Assembly: GCA_019915135.1 (NCBI GenBank)
Contig: JAHLMK010000007.1
Location: forward strand, 1,488,001 to 1,552,000
Length of the DNA: 64,000 nt
From: Strobilurus pachycystidiatus
Taxonomy: Eukaryota; Basidiomycota; Agaricomycetes; Agaricales; Physalacriaceae
Direction: 5' to 3'
The notes below the pieces were generated by a model. It made no database searches. It was not told the DNA's origin and was given only the letters and a program-made list of their open reading frames with translations. Positions 11,701-22,956 of this stretch are shown piece after piece. The position numbers and the translations under genes are program-made. Each line of letters starts with the position of its first letter. The first letter of the stretch is position 1.

Positions 11701-13501
11701 CACGACTGAGTGATTGTTCAGTCAAATACTTCGATATGGAAGAACACAGCACCGGAAGCCTCACTTCGAATCTGGCCAGTAACCCTCAGAAAGTCAATGG
11801 CCTTTTTGGAACCACTTTGGGAGCGTGAGTTTCAAATTCTCGATCGGAATTCCAAGCAACTGAATAATCTCGCCAGTATTATACAGAGTGCTTCCACCAT
11901 TGTCGGTGCTACAATTGTCGGTCTCATCTTCATGTGGAAGCTCGGTCTCGTGAGTGTTGGTACGTGTTGATTGAGCAATCACGCGGAAGCCTACTAACAT
12001 GGTCATGATCATGTTCAATCAGCGTGTATGCCTCTGCTCATCTCTATGGGATACACCCGCCTTCACGTCGTTGTTCTCAAGGATCGAAAGAACAAAGCGG
12101 CCCATGAAAGCTCTGCCCAGCTCGCCTGTGAGGCTGCCGGTGCCATTCGCACTGTTGCCTCCCTGACTCGCGAAGACGACTGCCTTGATCAGTACAGTCG
12201 TAGTTTGGAGGGCCCTCTCAAAGCATCGAACAAGGCCGCTCTGTGGAGTAACTTGCTATATGCTGCATCCCAGTCCGTGGTGTTCTTCGTCATCGCTTTG
12301 ATCTTCTGGTATGGTGCTCGATTGGTCTCTGATCGCGAATGTACCACATCAGAATTCTTTGTCTGTCTCATGGTGAGCGTCCCAGTGCCTTTAAGCGATT
12401 CTAGCCAAATTAACACATGTATCTTAGGGTACGACTTACGGTGCCGTCCAAGCCGGACAGGTCTTCTCGTATGCTCCCGATATCTCCTCCGCGAAAGGTG
12501 CTGGGTCCGACATCTTGAGCCTTCTCGACTCGACTCCGGAAATCGACACCGAGTCCTCGAATGACACGAAGGTGGATGCTTCTAAGGTTCAGAGACACAT
12601 CAAGATAGATAATATCCACTTCAAATACCCGACAAGACCCAGCGTTCGCGTATTGCACGACCTGTCTCTGGAGGTCAAACCTGGCACATTCGTCGCCCTC
12701 GTCGGTGCTTCCGGATCCGGAAAGAGCACAGTGTATGTTGTTAGTCCTGCAAAGGATCATGACTGAACGCCGACTTTCCCAGTATCCAGTTGATTGAACG
12801 TTTCTACGACCCTCTGGCCGGAAACATCTTCATGGATGGCATCAAAATCGACGAGTTTGATCTACAGGATTATCGCAAGCAGATTGCTCTAGTCTCACAG
12901 GAGCCGACGTTGTATGCAGGATCTATTCGCTTCAATATCCTTTTAGGCGCTATCAAGCCTGTGACCGAAGTTACACAAGAAGAGATCGAACTGGTTTGCC
13001 GCGATGCCAACATTCTGGATTTCATAGAAGGTCTTCCTGCGTACGTTGTCTGCTCTTTATCAGTCACCTTCAATTCCTGACCTCCTAGCAGAGGATTCGA
13101 TACTGAAGTCGGTGGCAAGGGATCTCAGCTGTCTGGAGGGCAAAAGCAACGGATCGCGATTGCCCGGGCTCTGCTCAGGAATCCCAAAGTTCTCTTACTC
13201 GATGAAGCCACGTCCGCCCTCGACTCCAATTCCGAAAAGGTTGTTCAAGCCGCCATTGACCAGGCCGCCAAGGGGCGTACGACCATTGCTATCGCTCACC
13301 GATTGGCATCCATTCAAAATGCAGACCTGATGTACGGTTGCTCTTCTTCTAGATACTTGGCACATATTGACCGCCTCCAGATACTTCGTCAAAGAGGGCC
13401 ATATCAGCGAATCCGGCACCCATGACCAACTTATCAGCAGAAAGGAAGACTATTACCGTTATGTTCAGCTACAGGGCCTCAATAAGCAGGTACAGGCTTG
13501 A
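8736..13501 (+). CDS. Full-length ABCB (MDR/Pmd1-type) ABC transporter
   Basis: TMD1-NBD1-TMD2-NBD2 half-repeats of an ABC exporter. NBD1 is in one long exon: Walker [10 protein letters not shown] (about 10,430), signature [14 protein letters not shown] and Walker [16 protein letters not shown]2 has the Walker [10 protein letters not shown] next to an intron, then signature LSGGQKQR and Walker [13 protein letters not shown], followed by the H-loop segment [15 protein letters not shown]1 includes an intracellular loop reading [20 protein letters not shown]. The ATG at 8736 starts a polar leader ([13 protein letters not shown]). About 1,300 residues, the usual length of a full ABCB protein. Both ATP sites look intact. 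Likely location is the plasma membrane or an endomembrane; exported substrates could be drugs, lipids or a lipopeptide pheromone. Many 50-60 bp introns interrupt it. Confidence 0.95.
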
Positions 13502-13543
13502 TAGATAGCATGTTGCCAAGCGTTCGAATACAAGCTTTTATTT

Positions 13544-13762
13544 CTAAGACTTTGTTCTGTCGTGCCTCGAAGATGCATTGCTAGAGGAAGTACGGTCTTT
13601 ATCGACAAGTTGATCTAGGAAGGGCGCAAGTTCGCCAAGGTACTTATTACTAGACTCAGCATTGGGAATAGCACGATAGTCGGTTCGCTCATGCTGTCGC
13701 GACGAAGCAGTAGTCTCAGTCTGTTCTCGCTGACTGAGTGGTGGCCAGGATCTCTCTGACAT
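13544..13762 (-). CDS. Small hypothetical protein, 72 residues
   Basis: A single open frame with a real ATG (first base 13762) in the short space between the ABC transporter and the secreted protein gene. It is very polar (SQREQTETTASSRQHERTDY) with one possible amphipathic helix (YLGELAPFLDQLVDKDR). It overlaps neither neighbouring gene. I recognise no family. It could be a real micro-protein or chance. Confidence 0.35.
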   Translation of the reverse strand: MSERSWPPLSQREQTETTASSRQHERTDYRAIPNAESSNKYLGELAPFLDQLVDKDRTSSSNASSRHDRTKS

Positions 13763-13877
13763 TGTGAATTCATCCCGCTGTTACAGATGGCAAGTGGCTT
13801 GTTTATTCAAGGTCTTTCTCTGTTTAACAGCTTTTGATTTATTCAACTTAGACTTCAGCCTACATCCTCTCCTCGTC

Positions 13878-16127
13878 CTAGATCTTCTCAAACCCAAGCA
13901 CCAACGTCGGCACCTCCCCTCCCAGATCCTCCGGAATGACGTACGTCAAGTTGTAGTAGTTGTAATCGTTAAGCTTCGCTTGCCCGTAGACCAGCGACCG
14001 CGTTCCATTGACGACGTTTCCGCTCACAGTCAACTTCAGGCCGGGGAGCGTGTCGGACCCATTCGCGAGGAAATCCTGCTTGAGGTTCACGCCGAATATA
14101 CCCGAGATGAGGATCGACATGATCTTGGAGGTGGTGGCGGTATCGGGGAAGGCTTTGGACGGAGGGTAGGTGATGGTGATGTTTGTGGATGACGCGACGG
14201 CTGAGATGGATGAGGATGTCGGGTAGAGCTGCACGGCGCGTTCATCAGTAAAAAACCAAGGCTATCAAAGAGCATGGCACGTACCGTCAACCACGTAGTG
14301 TCGGTGCCCTCAACTCCGCTGTCCCACAGAATCGTCGCAGGGACGAACTGTCCTTGACTCGCGGCGGCACCCCCGACGACGCTCGCGTCAATCTGGATTC
14401 CACCAGCGCTCAGGCCCTTTTGCTTCCAGGAAGTGTAGTTCCGGGGGTACGAAGGGTTATCGAATGGCGGCGACGCTGCCTGGGCGTAGTACGAGCTGGG
14501 CTTCTTCAGTTTGGTGAGCGCTGCTTTGGCGGATTTGGGGACATAGGGGTCGTGGAACTTGGAAACCAGGGGAAGGCTGCAGTTGATCGAAGATTAGTGG
14601 CCACGAAAGCTGAATTGGAGGGTGGGGACTTGCAGAGGGATGATGGCAGCGTCTCCGTAGTGGTTAGTTCCAACGAGAGGAACAGGGATAGGTGCGGTGC
14701 GGTCTTTGATCCCTCCAACCAATCCGGCAATCTGACCACCGAGAATTCCGAAGTATTTTTGCTGCAATAGGGAGGCTAAGCGTCTCTCCTCAATGAAGAA
14801 TACCAAAACATACCATGTTGTAACCGTATGCACGATCCCAAGGCCCTCCCAGAGCACTGAGAGTCGGGTTATAGAACTCCGCAACACTCAACCACGTCTC
14901 CTCGATGATGTCCTTGGCGCGGGTGACGATGGTCGCGTTCTTCGGCATGTAGCCCCACAGCGACAAGGCATAGAGTGACACACCGGTGTATGTACCAGAG
15001 TTGAACTAGGAGGGGAATGGTGAGTAAGGTGCCGGAAGTGGGATGCGAGATGGATGTACCTCGCTGAGCGTCTTGTACTTGTCAAACTCGGCAATGGTTT
15101 CTTCGGCCCAGACGTTCCCCCAGTGAGTCATGTTGGCATCGCCCATCATGTGGCCAACGTAGGTTGAGGCCATAACACGCATGTACCTATCACAGACGCG
15201 CGTTAGGTATTGTGGTAGGACGGGGGGAGATGGTGCTGTGAGACGAACCAGGGGTTACTGTAGATGGGATACACTGACATACAGGATGAGTTTCTAGAAG
15301 AATGAAGAGGAGTTTGAGTTCATCCTCACAGTTGTCAGTGTCGACACCACCGACACGGTAGGAATCGCCGACGGTCGCGTTGTACATGCTCTTCTGCATG
15401 AGCTTGACAAGGCTGGGTTCGAGGAGGTGTTTGAATTCTTCCATGACGATGATCCACGAAGTGCAGACGAAGAGTCCCTGGTTCAGATCGTACGAGGTGT
15501 ACAGCTAAGTAGGGAAAAAGATGAAGAGGGATCAACGGTGGGACATGTTGACTGGTAAGGACGAAACAAACCTTCGGGGCGTAGACATCGCCAGGACCTG
15601 GCGCGTCAGGATGATTCCTGATTGTCCCAAACCACAACTCGCTGGGATCCGAGTACTGGGTTACGCGTCGTTTGAGTGCATGGCTTCATGGGGGGTTGTG
15701 TACTGGCATACCTGATATTTGATACTAGACAGTTCGTCAGCACTTGCAGCGTGTCGAAAAGATGCTGGCACTTACACGTCGCGGAAGATTTTGGAGGCAA
15801 CGGCCACATCGTCGCCCTTGTTGCGTGCAAGAAGACCGACTGCATACCATGCCGTATACCGAGGAGACTCGAACTGAGGGTGGTCTATGTCAGCTTGGTG
15901 TTCGACCTCGGAGGTTCTGAGCATACCATGAACGGTGGGCCGAAATTCGCGTCCAGGCCTGTCAAGGCATAGTCAAAGAGCTCTCTCTGGTTCTTGGAAA
16001 GCGTGTCGAGGTAAGAGCTGGAACGCCCCCGCTCCAGAAGAGATGCGGGCTCGCGAGCATCGAGTGAAGGAGACGCGACACAGGCGGACAGGCCCGTCAG
16101 GGAGACGAGGAGACTGGTGAACAACAT
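13878..16127 (-). CDS. Secreted protein of unknown function, possibly (alpha/alpha)6-barrel
   Basis: The ATG (first base 16127) opens MLFTSLLVSLTGLSACVASP, a clear signal peptide. About ten exons give a protein of roughly 600 residues. Recognisable stretches in order are LSKNQRELFDYALTGLDANF, ARNKGDDVAVASKIF, LYTSYDLNQGLFVCTSWI, YVGHMMGDANMTHWGNVWAE, NSGTYTGVSLYALSLWGYMP and ALGGPWDRAYGYNMQKYFGI. The C-terminal ~150 residues look beta-rich and end LVLGFEKI. The repeated helical pattern with Trp/Tyr-rich loops suggests a six-hairpin glycosidase-like fold, but I cannot name the family or the catalytic residues. The stop lies 376 bp from the ABC transporter stop (convergent). The 510 bp upstream (16128-16637) is a divergent promoter region with no gene. 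Confidence 0.72.
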
Positions 16128-16637
16128 AGTGGAGAAGACCAGGTGCAGTTAGTGGGTCGGCTCTGGGCTTTTGTAGTGATTTTCATTGGAATTTCTGGCA
16201 AGGATGTTCCTTGAGTGCCTTGGAGATTTGCATAAAAGAGTTTTGCCTGACGTGTTTGATCAAGTCAAAATTGGTGAAGATTTACCCCAGACCCCATGAT
16301 CAGCCATCGGTGGGGCGGTCCGTCGCCCGTGCTTGCCGGGGCCGGTCATCCGTAGGGGCTAAGTTATGCGCGCCCAGCCGCAGAACACTTGGCTGCGCAT
16401 CCGCTCTTGCTGGGCGGCCTTCGCCCGTCAAATGGTCAAGTCCCCTGTACCCCTTGCCGTGAGCACAGGACCTACATGGCAGAGCATGGCAGTGGATGCA
16501 TCAGATTCGCAGGACCAGCTCAGTCTTCAGAGCTGTGGGCATCACCGAGCTCCCTATACCGTTGCGCAATTGCTTACTCATATGTGCCACCAGGATATGA
16601 TCACAAATCGCGAAACACCTCGCTGCTTCCTTCCACC

Positions 16638-17995
16638 ATGACCAAGTTTTTTTTGACCGGCGCCACAGGTTGCTATACTTCTTCCCGTCCTGAAAAACAG
16701 CTACTCAGAACCCTCCTCTCCCCAGGCTACATCGGTGGATCTGTTCTGACTTCATTGCTCGAGCATAAACTTGCCGATACCTTTGAAATAACTGTTCTAG
16801 TCCGATCGTCCGACAAGGCCGAATTGTTGCGTTCAGTTGGATTGAAGGCAGTCGTTGGATCCAATGCGGACCTCGATCTCTTGAGCAAACAAGCAGACGA
16901 AGCAGATATCACCATCGCTTGTGTATGCGGCAGTCCTCTCCCTGGTCATCAGACGCTTACCGCGTCCTCGTACATAGGCTGACGCAGATGATCTTGATGC
17001 AGCAAAGGCGATTCTTAGTGGACTGAAAAAGCAGTTCGAACGTACGGGGAAGCGCGCAGTCCTAATTCACACTGTGAGATTCCATGGCCCTGTTCTTTGC
17101 AGACAGTCTGACACTTCGTAGTCCGGCACAGGTAACACAATCAGCGGCGACTAAGCCCAATCAAACGTGACATTGACGACAGTGTGCAGGTGTCTTGTCC
17201 TACCCTTCGGGTGGATTGTTTGCGAGCGAGGCAGTCTATTCTGATCTGGACATTGCCATGATTGAAAGTCTTGATCCAAAGCAGCCACATCGCGACGTTG
17301 ATGTCACTCTGGTGGCAGCAGACAATGATGGTATTGCGTCGGTTCAAGTGGAGTCGTCTTGTTACTGAGGCAATCCTTCAGGCTATGTCGATACATACAT
17401 CGTTCTTCCGTCAACGATCTACGGCCGAGCGAGGGGATTGCTTGTCGACAAGGATATCCAGAAACCCTTCTCTGCACAGATTCCCGAGTTAGTGCAGAAG
17501 TCCATCGACAGAGGACAAGCTGGGGTGATAGGCAAGGGCAAGAACTTATGGCCCAACGTTGAGATCCACGAAGGTCAGAAGATTCAAGACGTGAAAGTTT
17601 ATCTGCATGCCAAACTCACGCCTTCACCAGTCGCCGCCTTGTACATCGTGATACTCGACCACATCTTGGCAGCTCAAAAAGGCGATTACACTCCGCCCAA
17701 GGAGTTCGGGCACGGCCGTTATGGGTACTACTTCGGGGAGAATGGCGAACACTCCTTGCTGGACATAGCCAAGTCGATTGCTAAATCTATGCACGGTCTC
17801 GGCATTGGGACGGCGGAACCTACGACCTTCACCGAAGATGAAATCAAACACTATTTCCCCGCCCCAACCAGTCTTGAGACCAACTCAAGGTGCACGTCAG
17901 ACCGGGGAAAGGCTATCGGCTGGAGTCCTGTGAAGACGACGGCAGACATGTTGGATAGTATCGAGGTAGAAGTCAAGGCATTTGCAAAGAAGTAA
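16638..17995 (+). CDS. Atypical short-chain dehydrogenase (NmrA/epimerase-like)
   Basis: The start MTKFFLTGATGYIGGS carries the extended-SDR nucleotide-binding motif TGxxGxxG, formed by joining the first two exons. A Rossmann pattern follows (FEITVLVRSSDKAELL and DADDLDAAKAILSGLKKQFE). After that come a serine-threonine site in IHTSGTG and a substrate half with VDTYIVLPSTIYGRARGLLV. The end is TTADMLDSIEVEVKAFAKK. The canonical YxxxK is not obvious, which fits the atypical NmrA/NAD-epimerase group, whose members can be reductases or redox-sensing regulators. About 340 residues in roughly six exons. An intron near 17574-17632 is needed to join NVEIHE to VAALYIVILDHI. Its stop is 44 bp from the stop of the convergent GDSL-like gene. 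Substrate unknown. Confidence 0.85.
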
Positions 17996-18039
17996 AAAGT
18001 AATCGCCATAACGAGTTGCGTGTACAAAAGATGATCATT

Positions 18040-19281
18040 TTATACTGAACATTGCTTTACGACGGCCTGAACGTAATCAGATATCAGTTTATGCACTGAC
18101 GTCGATGGGAAGCTTGGTAGAAATGATCAGTCTATGTTTTATTCTCAAGGAAGGTTGACGCCTCACTCTTGTATGTAAAACACAGTCTTGTCGGGATCAG
18201 AGCATTGGCCAACAGTCGTTGTGGCGTCCACAGTACACGGCCCGAGATTTTCGAACCCATCGTCTTGCAGATCGGAGATAATGTCCTCCAGTAAGGTATT
18301 CGTATCAACAAACCCAACATTGAGGCCACTGTATCTTGAGGATATAGCCGTCAAGCCATCGAAGATCTCCTGCTTATAAGCCTCTCCGGAGGCTGACGTC
18401 GTGCCGCGACCATAGCTGTCAATCACTAGGAGATTCTGGGCAAACAAGGGCGAGGACGAGAGACTCAGAATTTCGTAAATGATCCAGCCGGCCACATTGA
18501 GCAATGCTGTTTGTTCTATAAGCACAAAGCCCTCGGCTGGCGACTGGGAATAGACGCTTACAAGCTGCGTCCAAGCGCTTGTAGTCTCTGGACCATGCCG
18601 GTGAGTTTTCAGTTTTCGAAGCCCGAAGGACTGCCTAAGAGAACTCACTCCATCCCGACGTAGATGATGTATAATGTCGAAGCGGGGGTGGGTTTCGGGA
18701 ATCCACTGATCACGTCGTTAACTGAAGCGCGAGTATGTGAGTGTTATGTGAGTGTGTTTATCGCACTGATAAGAACAATCCTCCTACCCTGATACACAAA
18801 GTCCCTCGAATCCAAATCCTGCTTGATGTCGGGATAGAACCCATTGTCAATTACGGAGCCAGAAACCTTAGCTGAAGTCAGGCAAAGGCCTTGAAAAACA
18901 CAGATGAGCACTGTCGTACTGCATAGTCTTTCAGAGTGGCCCCAATGTCGGCAGCAAGGTACTCCGCCCATATCTTCCCGTTCGACCATCTTTCACCAGC
19001 CAAGGGACTGGGTGGTGACTGAACTGGTGGCGGAAGCGCTGTTCCGTTCTGGACGCCGCCATCTGTGTAGCCATCCTAGAGTGACCGGTGTCAGTGGAAG
19101 GCAGGATGACCGTGAGACCTGTTTGTACTCCGAAGGTGACAATGGTGTTTATGCCCTCGAAAGAGATCCCTTTGTTGACGTTGGCTGCAGCCCCACCGAG
19201 AACGCCGCAGGTAGGACTGGTTACAAAGCTCTGGCCGTGCACCAAGGTGGTGAGCGCGAAGACAAGGCAAAGACAGATCAT
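18040..19281 (-). CDS. Secreted GDSL/SGNH (CE16-like) protein, copy 1; likely pseudoenzyme
   Basis: Signal peptide MICLCLVFALTTLVHGQS, then the SGNH-fold blocks of fungal CE16-type acetylesterases. Block I reads FGDGYTDGG after joining exons at 19086-19142 (the family has GDS, so the nucleophile Ser is Gly). Block II is SGSVIDNGFYPD. Block III reads YVGMEDYKR (the family has GxND, so Asn is Glu). Block V reads FYIQDFPSTSVHKLISDY, where the family has a D-x-x-H-P pattern; the His is Phe and the Asp is Ile. The fold is kept (NLLVIDSYGRGTTSASGEAY) and the frame is intact across about seven exons, so the gene is not decaying, but hydrolysis by the usual triad should be impossible. A binding or structural role is possible. 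A TATA-like box sits just upstream. Confidence 0.85.
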
Positions 19282-19314
19282 CGTAGAGCTGAGGAGGCTT
19301 CTGGATCATCTTCG

Positions 19315-19323
19315 CTATATAAG
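19315..19323 (-). promoter_or_regulatory. TATA box of GDSL-like copy 1
   Basis: Reads cttatatag on the minus strand, 34-42 bases before the start codon. The same element sits at the same distance in copy 2, so it is conserved in the duplication. The short distance implies a very short leader. Confidence 0.5.
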
Positions 19324-20431
19324 GGGAAGTTTAAGTCTCCTCGGATTTCAGCCTAAAGTTCGCAGAAATGATGAAACGATGTGTACGAAGATATTAACAT
19401 GTGATGGTGCTACTACGCAGCGTACTGTGTACCAAGCGTCCGCTGTTCAGGCCTCAGGACCAACGGGTCGGCGTATTGTGAGCAGCCACATCATCCGCGT
19501 GCAGTGTCCTGTCTGGATTGAATGTGATTGTATATTTGTGCATACAGGGTTTACGAAACTGTCGAGTGGGTATCCGGTAGTCGGCGGTGGTCACTGGTGC
19601 AGTACTAGCTGCCTCGATGGCCCACTGATACATACTACACGGTCAAGCATATCAGGAAGTACCCTGGCCTGGGCCATTGGCAGGGCACAGAGCTGGTGAT
19701 GACCTTTCAGTGGCGTTGCGACACAAGCGTTATTTTGCACGAAGTGGTATCAGTACTCACGTAAGTGTCCAGCTGCAAGGTATTCGCGACCATAGACCAA
19801 AATCACGCAGTCTGATTCCCCTGTTATTGAAGCCTCTAGATTCTTTGCCATATTGTCGATTACGCGCTTCAGACCTGGGGACGGGTACGCTTCAGCAGAG
19901 ATAAGGAAAATATACACTCTGTTCACCGTACTTAGCGGTAGGCCAAGGATGAGTCTTGCGCTCTGATCCCAGGGTCAATGGATGTTTGCAAGAGTGGGCG
20001 AATGAGACTGCGAGCTAGGCGCCCGGATCCCGATGTTATGGCCATCTCGGATGTTTCTGAATCGCTCGAACACTGGCCATTGAGCTAGGACCGCGCGCAG
20101 CCTGAGCCTGTCATTCTGAGGGTTGAAGAAATTCAATCCGCATCGCGTGTCTGTCGCGCTGAGAATCGGGTGGCCTAGTACTCAGCAGCGGTGTAGCGGC
20201 ATACGAGGTAAGATTGGAGACCGAGCTACGGTGAGGATGGGGGACGTGGAAGAGGTCTGACAACATGCCGAATTTACCAGCCGATCAGGGATTGACAAGC
20301 AGCAACAGGCACCAAACACAGCTTTTTCCTTGCCACCATGTCGGCTTCCAAACGGCCTTTGAACTTAAGAAATGAAAGTAATTGCCATAACGTGTTACGC
20401 GTACAAAACATGACCATTGTATTATGAACAC

Positions 20432-21637
20432 TGTTTTACGACGGTCTGAACGTAGTCAGATATCAGTTGGTGCACTGACGTCGACGGGTAGCTAGGTTAG
20501 CAATGGTCAGTCTATATTTCATCTTTGAGCAAGCCGACGCTCACTCTTGTATGTAGAACACAGTCTTGTCGGGATTAGAGCATTGGCCTGCAGTCGTTGT
20601 GGCATCCACAGTACACGGCCCAAGGCTTTCGAACCCAGCGTCGTGCATATCGGAGCTGATGTCCTCTAGTAAAGCATTCGTATCAACAAACGCAACATTG
20701 AGGCCAGATCGTGAGGATAAAGTCGTCAAGCCATTGAAGAGCTCCTGCTTATAAGCCTCTCCGGAAGGTGAGGTTTGGCCGCGACCATAGCTGTCAACCA
20801 CCAGAAAATTCTTGGCAAACAAGGGCGAAGATGAGAGCTTCAGAAGCTCGAAAATGATGGAGTCGGCCACAGTGCGCAATGCTGTTCGTTCGATAAGTAA
20901 GGAAAAAAGCTGGAGAATATGAAGAAATGCTCACAAGCTGCGGAGAGGCGTTTGTAGTCTCTGAAACATACCGGTGAGCTTTCAGTTTCCGAGGCCAAAG
21001 TGCTGCCTAAGAACACTCACTCCATCCCGACGTAAACGATGTATAAAGTCGAAGCGGAGGTGGGTTTTTGTGCTCCACCAACCACGTAGTTTGCTGGAAA
21101 CACGAGTGTTACTAACTGAATGTGTTCGTTAGGAGCAATCGCCTTACCCTGATATAAGAAGTCTCTCGAATCCAAGTTCTTTACGCCGGGATAAAAAGTG
21201 TTGTCAACCACGGATCCGGAAACCTTAGTTGAAGTCAGGCAAGGCCGCGAAGAGCACAGAAGAGCACTGTCGTACTGCATAGTCCTTCAGAGTAGCCCCA
21301 ATGTCGGCAGCGAGGTACTCCGCCCATATCTTCCCGTTCGACAATCTCCCACCAGCCTCGGGACTGGGTGACGACTGAACTGGTGGCGGAAGTGTTGTTC
21401 CGTTCTGTACCCCGCCATCTGTGTAACCATCCTATAGGGACCCCTGTCAGTCAAGGGGAGAATGACAGTGAGACCTGTTTGTACTCCGAAGGTGACGATG
21501 GTGTTTATGCCCGCGAAAGAAAGCCCCGAGTTGGCGTTGGCAGCAGCCCCACCGAAAACACCGCAGGTAGGACTGTTTATAGAGCTCTTGGCCTGCACCA
21601 AGGTGGCGAGCGCGAAGAGAAGGCTAAGGGAGATCAT
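20432..21637 (-). CDS. Secreted GDSL/SGNH (CE16-like) protein, copy 2; likely pseudoenzyme
   Basis: Paralogue of the gene at 18040-19281. Signal peptide MISLSLLFALATLVQAKS. The exon structure is the same: the intron inside block I gives FGDGYTDGGVQNG, and another after EDYKRLSAA joins to SLRTVADSIIFELLKLS. The last exon gives FYIQDYPSTSVHQLISDY and ends VVKQCS. As in copy 1 the nucleophile Ser is Gly and the triad His is replaced, here by Tyr; the block III Asn is Glu. At first sight the middle seems to have a 2-base frameshift relative to copy 1, but this lies inside an intron and the coding frame is intact. Both copies being open with the same replacements argues for selection on a non-catalytic protein. 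Confidence 0.84.
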
Positions 21638-21669
21638 CGTAGAATTGAGGAGGCTTCTGCATATCTTCG

Positions 21670-21679
21670 CTATATAAAT
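21670..21679 (-). promoter_or_regulatory. TATA box of GDSL-like copy 2
   Basis: Reads atttatatag on the minus strand, 33-42 bases before the start codon, matching the element of copy 1. Confidence 0.5.
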
Positions 21680-22956
21680 GGACTCTGTTCCAGCAGAAGG
21701 TTCGCAGAAATGATGGAGCAATGCGTACGAAGACAGGAACATGCGATGGTGCGTATACGCAGCGTATGTACCAAGCGAAAAGGAACAGAAAAGGATCGGC
21801 GTATTGTGGACTTCTATCGACAGCCACATCATCCGCGTGCGGTTCCCTGTCTCGATTGAATGCGAGTGCATATCTGTGCATATGGGATTTTTGAAGGTGT
21901 CGAGAGATATGACAATGCGACGCGTGGGGACTCCGGTGGTCGGCGGTGGTCATTGGTGAAGTACTAGCTGCCTCGATGGGAAACTAAGCGCTTAGGAATA
22001 GCGGAGGTGCCCTAACCATTGTTCAGGGAACGAGAATGATAATGATTTTGCAGTGGCGTTGCGATACAAGTGATATCCTGCACAAAGTAAGGACAGTACT
22101 CACGTAATGCCCAGAATATTCGCGAGCAGAGACCAAAATCACGCAGTCTGATTCCCCTGGTGCTGTAAACTCTAGATTCTTTGCATAGCGTGGATTGACG
22201 TGCTTAACCTGGTGACGGGCAAGCTTCAGCAGAGATGAAAAGGAAAAAAAAATCTCTATTTACCAAACCAAACGGAAGAGCCAAGGATAAATCTTGCGTC
22301 AGAACGCAAGGGAATGAGATTTTTCAGGTCATTCGTTCTGTCCTGACAAACAGAGAATCTGAGAGAACGTGGGCCAAGGAGACTGCGAAACCCTTGGAGT
22401 CACCGCGATAGGCAGCTCGGATAGCAGGAGGTTGGGCAGTAGGCGCTCGGTAGGTGTGCGAACGTTGACCATCACATTCCAGCCCGAAGAGCAAGGTGGA
22501 CCTTGCCCCTTCCTTGTTCGTTCCGCTCAGGTTCCGCTCCCGGAACTCTGTTGCTGCATCGCTCGAACACGGACCGTTCTACTTAGAACCGCGCGCAGCC
22601 TGTCATTCTGATGGATGAAGAAGTGCAATCCGCAGCGCGTGTCGAGGTGAGATTCGTGTGGCCTAGTAGCCAGCAGCGGTGTAGCAGCATACGAGGTAGA
22701 ATTGGAGACCGAGCCACGGTGAGGATGGGGGACGTGGAAGAGGTCGGGCGATTTGATAAGACCTGCCGGCCGATTGGGATTGACAAGCAGCAACAAGCAC
22801 CAAACACAGCTTTCTCCTTGCCACCATGTCGGCTTTTCAAGGTTTCCCCGTAAACTCTTAGCGGTTGTTCAAACCGACTTCATTCAGCTGGCAAAGTCTA
22901 TGTTTTTGGCTGGCAAGTCAACACCCATTATCCAATTGTCAGCTTAATGTTGATAG

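Larger units (their letters stand above)
17996..20350. repeat. Tandem segmental duplication, unit 1
   Basis: The segment from the SDR stop to about 20350 is repeated downstream (unit 2). Matching landmarks are aaagtaatcgccataacg here against aaagtaattgccataacg, the whole GDSL-like gene, its upstream region, and a far end ending ccaccatgtcggctt. The shift is about 2,380 bp at the left edge and 2,487 bp at the right edge, so small insertions have accumulated. Divergence is clearly visible, so the duplication is not recent. Confidence 0.85.
20375..22840. repeat. Tandem segmental duplication, unit 2
   Basis: Second copy of the segment starting at 17996. It carries the second GDSL-like gene and its upstream DNA. 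The distal part (about 22,555-22,840) matches 20,055-20,350, including the shared run gaggatgggggacgtggaag. The boundary with the following FHA/G-patch gene is near 22,840. No gene is visible between 21,640 and 22,950 other than this duplicated flank. Confidence 0.85.

Noticed and set aside
16389..16982. A 197-codon frame that runs through the start of the SDR gene
   Set aside because: It reads through the first SDR intron. The true start is MTKFFLTG at 16638, which restores TGATGYIGG only after splicing.
20880..20960. An apparent 2-base frameshift in GDSL-like copy 2 relative to copy 1, suggesting a pseudogene
   Set aside because: The difference lies inside an intron (donor after AAGCT-T, acceptor aacag). 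Splicing both copies the same way gives AASLLNVAG in copy 1 and AASLRTVAD in copy 2, in frame.
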